Origin: an uncultured Bacteroidales bacterium
GTDB lineage: Bacteria > Bacteroidota > Bacteroidia > Bacteroidales > UBA932
NCBI GenBank assembly: GCA_937901105.1
Contig: CALCHD010000105.1
Location: 1-6,618, forward strand
Length of the DNA: 6,618 nucleotides
Reading direction: 5' to 3'
The notes below the pieces were generated by a model. That model saw only the letters and a program-made list of their open reading frames with translations. It was not told the DNA's origin and made no database searches. Position 1 is the first letter of the stretch, and each line of letters opens with the position of its first letter. Positions 5,185-6,618 of the stretch are shown piece after piece. Position numbers and translations under genes: made by a program.

Positions 5185-6618
5185 AGTAGACTCATGAACA
5201 ATCACTCTCTGATCAGCAGGGATGCTGTATATCCAGCTGTCACCAAATCGGATTGAAATCAGTTCTTCGCCCATATTTTCAGGAATTTCCACAATTCCAC
5301 TTAGTCTCCAACAACCATTGAAAGCTGATGACTCTAAGGATATAAGTTCCTTTGGAAGCACTAGTGTGCCATTGAATAAAGTCCCATTAAAAGCATTTGA
5401 GCCAATCACCAAAACACCACTCGGAATATTCAACTCACCTTTAAACTTTGTAGAAGAAAACGCACTAGAAGCTATTTCCTCAAGACCCTTAGGCAGAGTA
5501 AGGGTACCCGTAAAGCCACAGCTAGAAAAGGCTAGACTCGATATTACCTTAATTCTATCAGGAATCACGAGAGAACCTGTAAGCCCTGAACATTGCCTAA
5601 AAGCTTCGTTGTCTATACTTTCAAGATTCTTTGGCAACGAAAGATTTCCTTTAATAGCAGATTGCTTAAAGGCCATTTTACCAATATTCTTCACGGATTC
5701 AGGAAAAGAAACTTCAGTCATCAGGCTCGTACATGATCTAAAAGCGTATTCACCTATTTCTTCAAGGGTAGAAGGAAATGAGATACTTGTAATCTTAGTG
5801 CTATTAAATCCAGAAACATACTTCAATCCTTCAGGAAGAAGCAATGTTCCTGCAAGCGCAGTATTCTCAAAAGCGGCACTTTCTATCCTCTCCAATTTAT
5901 CAGGCAATACGCATTTAATCAACGTTTTCTTAGTCACAAAGGCATTGGCAGGAATAGCATAAACCCCATCAACCACACTCTCCACCTCCTTAAGATTAAC
6001 CCTCTGAAGAGCAGTCATTTTATCACGCATGAAGTAATAATCCTCAGTTGTAATCTTTCCTGTCAACTTAAGATTCTTAATCTTAGTAGGATCCATCTCA
6101 AGACGCTCAACAATTGTCTTTTCAAGACCTCCAGGCACAGCATTGTTCACCACCACATACTCCCTCGCATCATCACCATGCGAAACATTGTCAGCCTCCC
6201 AAGCAGTGATACTCACGCCTGTGAGTTCAACCTCATATTCTCCGGTATTTGCTACCTTCTTGATGCTGAGATCGTAAGTTGTGATCTTGCCAGGAAGGTA
6301 TTCTGTGTCAGTATCTCTAACATAGTGGCGAGGCTTGCCGTCCACTGTGATTGTGAGAAGGGTTGTGCCTGCTGCAACTGTCTGAGGAACTACGATTGCT
6401 CTGAACTCGTCGTAGTCCGCAAGAGGGATGATTCCTGTCAGCGGAGCCTCTCCCACTGGAGTCGCTACACCTGTCGAAAGGTCGATTGTGGACTTGCGGA
6501 TGGTGTTGGTCACGAGAACCTCCTTCTTGACAGCAGCGAACTCAGCAGCATCAGCCCAGCCTTCTCCCTGTGAAAAACGGATTCTGGCAGATGACATCTG
6601 GTGATGGAAAGAGAGGAT
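5173..6618 (-). CDS. Fimbrillin-like protein with BspA-type leucine-rich repeats, 5' partial
   Basis: The frame is open past the right edge: seven codons (ILSFHHQ) precede the first in-frame Met at 6597, so signal peptide and N-terminus are missing. Residues count from that Met. FHHQMSSARIRF followed by a beta-rich region to SITAWE (129-134) matches the Bacteroidetes fimbrillin/Mfa-like fold, where F-x-H near the first strand and a closing I-x-x-W are recurrent. Residues 145-210 are the linker that usually opens BspA-like regions (ERLEMDPTKIKNLKLTGKI, then LQRVNLKEVE). Residues 215-440 hold about ten repeats of 21-24 aa. No T9SS C-terminal domain is visible; the last residues are HESTVVK. Inferred role is a lipid-anchored surface protein or fimbrial tip/adhesin binding host or polysaccharide ligands. 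Ile codon choice changes sharply between the two halves, suggesting a domain fusion. Family assignment of the LRR half is firm; that of the N-terminal half is good. Confidence 0.85.
   Translation of the reverse strand: MLSFHHQMSSARIRFSQGEGWADAAEFAAVKKEVLVTNTIRKSTIDLSTGVATPVGEAPLTGIIPLADYDEFRAIVVPQTVAAGTTLLTITVDGKPRHYVRDTDTEYLPGKITTYDLSIKKVANTGEYEVELTGVSITAWEADNVSHGDDAREYVVVNNAVPGGLEKTIVERLEMDPTKIKNLKLTGKITTEDYYFMRDKMTALQRVNLKEVESVVDGVYAIPANAFVTKKTLIKCVLPDKLERIESAAFENTALAGTLLLPEGLKYVSGFNSTKITSISFPSTLEEIGEYAFRSCTSLMTEVSFPESVKNIGKMAFKQSAIKGNLSLPKNLESIDNEAFRQCSGLTGSLVIPDRIKVISSLAFSSCGFTGTLTLPKGLEEIASSAFSSTKFKGELNIPSGVLVIGSNAFNGTLFNGTLVLPKELISLESSAFNGCWRLSGIVEIPENMGEELISIRFGDSWIYSIPADQRVIVHESTVVK
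5278..5955 (-). repeat. About ten BspA-type (LRR_5) protein repeats
   Basis: Within the fimbrillin-LRR gene the pattern G-x-L-x-L/I-P-x-x-L-x-x-I-x-x-x-A-F recurs every 21-24 residues. Examples are GTLLLPEGLKYVSGF, GNLSLPKNLESIDNEAF, GTLTLPKGLEEIASSAF, GELNIPSGVLVIGSNAF and GTLVLPKELISLESSAF. Repeats 5 to 9 are closest to each other in length and consensus. The second copy ends SGF, lacking the usual A-F. The DNA copies have diverged, with no long exact direct repeat seen by eye, so the array is not a fresh tandem duplication. Confidence 0.85.

Noticed and set aside
5206..5216. CTGATCAGC near the end of the LRR gene, also present in the terminator palindrome.
   Set aside because: A shared 9-base palindromic core is likely by chance and here it lies in coding sequence with no extended stem.
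5222..5962. Long open frame (246 codons) on the plus strand opposite the LRR repeats.
   Set aside because: It is an antisense shadow of a repetitive coding sequence. The minus-strand frame has clear BspA repeats, while the plus-strand translation shows no recognisable domain and has no promoter or ribosome site.

Overview
The window looks like chromosome from a gut- or rumen-type member of the Bacteroidales. Three things point there. The protein families are typical of the order: an MG2/plug-type envelope protein, a TPR-transmembrane-HTH regulator, and a fimbrillin-like protein with BspA-type leucine-rich repeats. Two promoter candidates match the Bacteroidetes -33/-7 pattern (TTG-type box, 20-nt spacer, TAnnTTTG). 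The exported hydrolase has a signal peptide leaving an N-terminal Gln. Genus cannot be read from the sequence. There is no stretch over 300 bases without a gene; the longest gap between protein genes is 142 bases and holds a tRNA and a terminator.

Left part, plus strand. The window opens inside an MG2/carboxypeptidase-regulatory/plug-like envelope protein (3-1871, 5' end missing). Eight bases later comes a predicted membrane-spanning regulator (1880-3502) with periplasmic TPR-like repeats, one transmembrane helix, a coiled coil and a cytoplasmic HTH-like domain. After 28 bases comes an exported NylB/class C beta-lactamase-like serine hydrolase with a C-terminal lipocalin-like extension (3531-5030). 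The first two genes are spaced like an operon. The third also has its own candidate promoter, which overlaps the stop codon of the regulator.

Middle, convergent junction. A perfect 26-base palindrome (5043-5068) separates the plus-strand genes from a minus-strand tRNA-Gln(TTG) (5072-5142). Its T-rich tail is on the minus strand, so it is a good terminator for the tRNA and a weaker one for the hydrolase gene. A candidate tRNA promoter lies across the last codons of the next gene.

Right part, minus strand. A long partial gene (5173-6618, N-terminus beyond the window) joins a fimbrillin-like beta domain to about ten BspA-type leucine-rich repeats. Synonymous codon choice changes sharply at the domain junction: Ile is ATC in 10 of 10 codons before it and 3 of 26 after it. 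This suggests the repeats were joined to the anchor domain by recombination.

I see no mobile element, CRISPR array or phage gene. The strongest second-look items are the mosaic fimbrillin-LRR gene, the GC3 jump in the first 86 bases (possible assembly chimera or local recombination), and the promoters embedded in gene ends. I do not see a clearly new multi-gene system.
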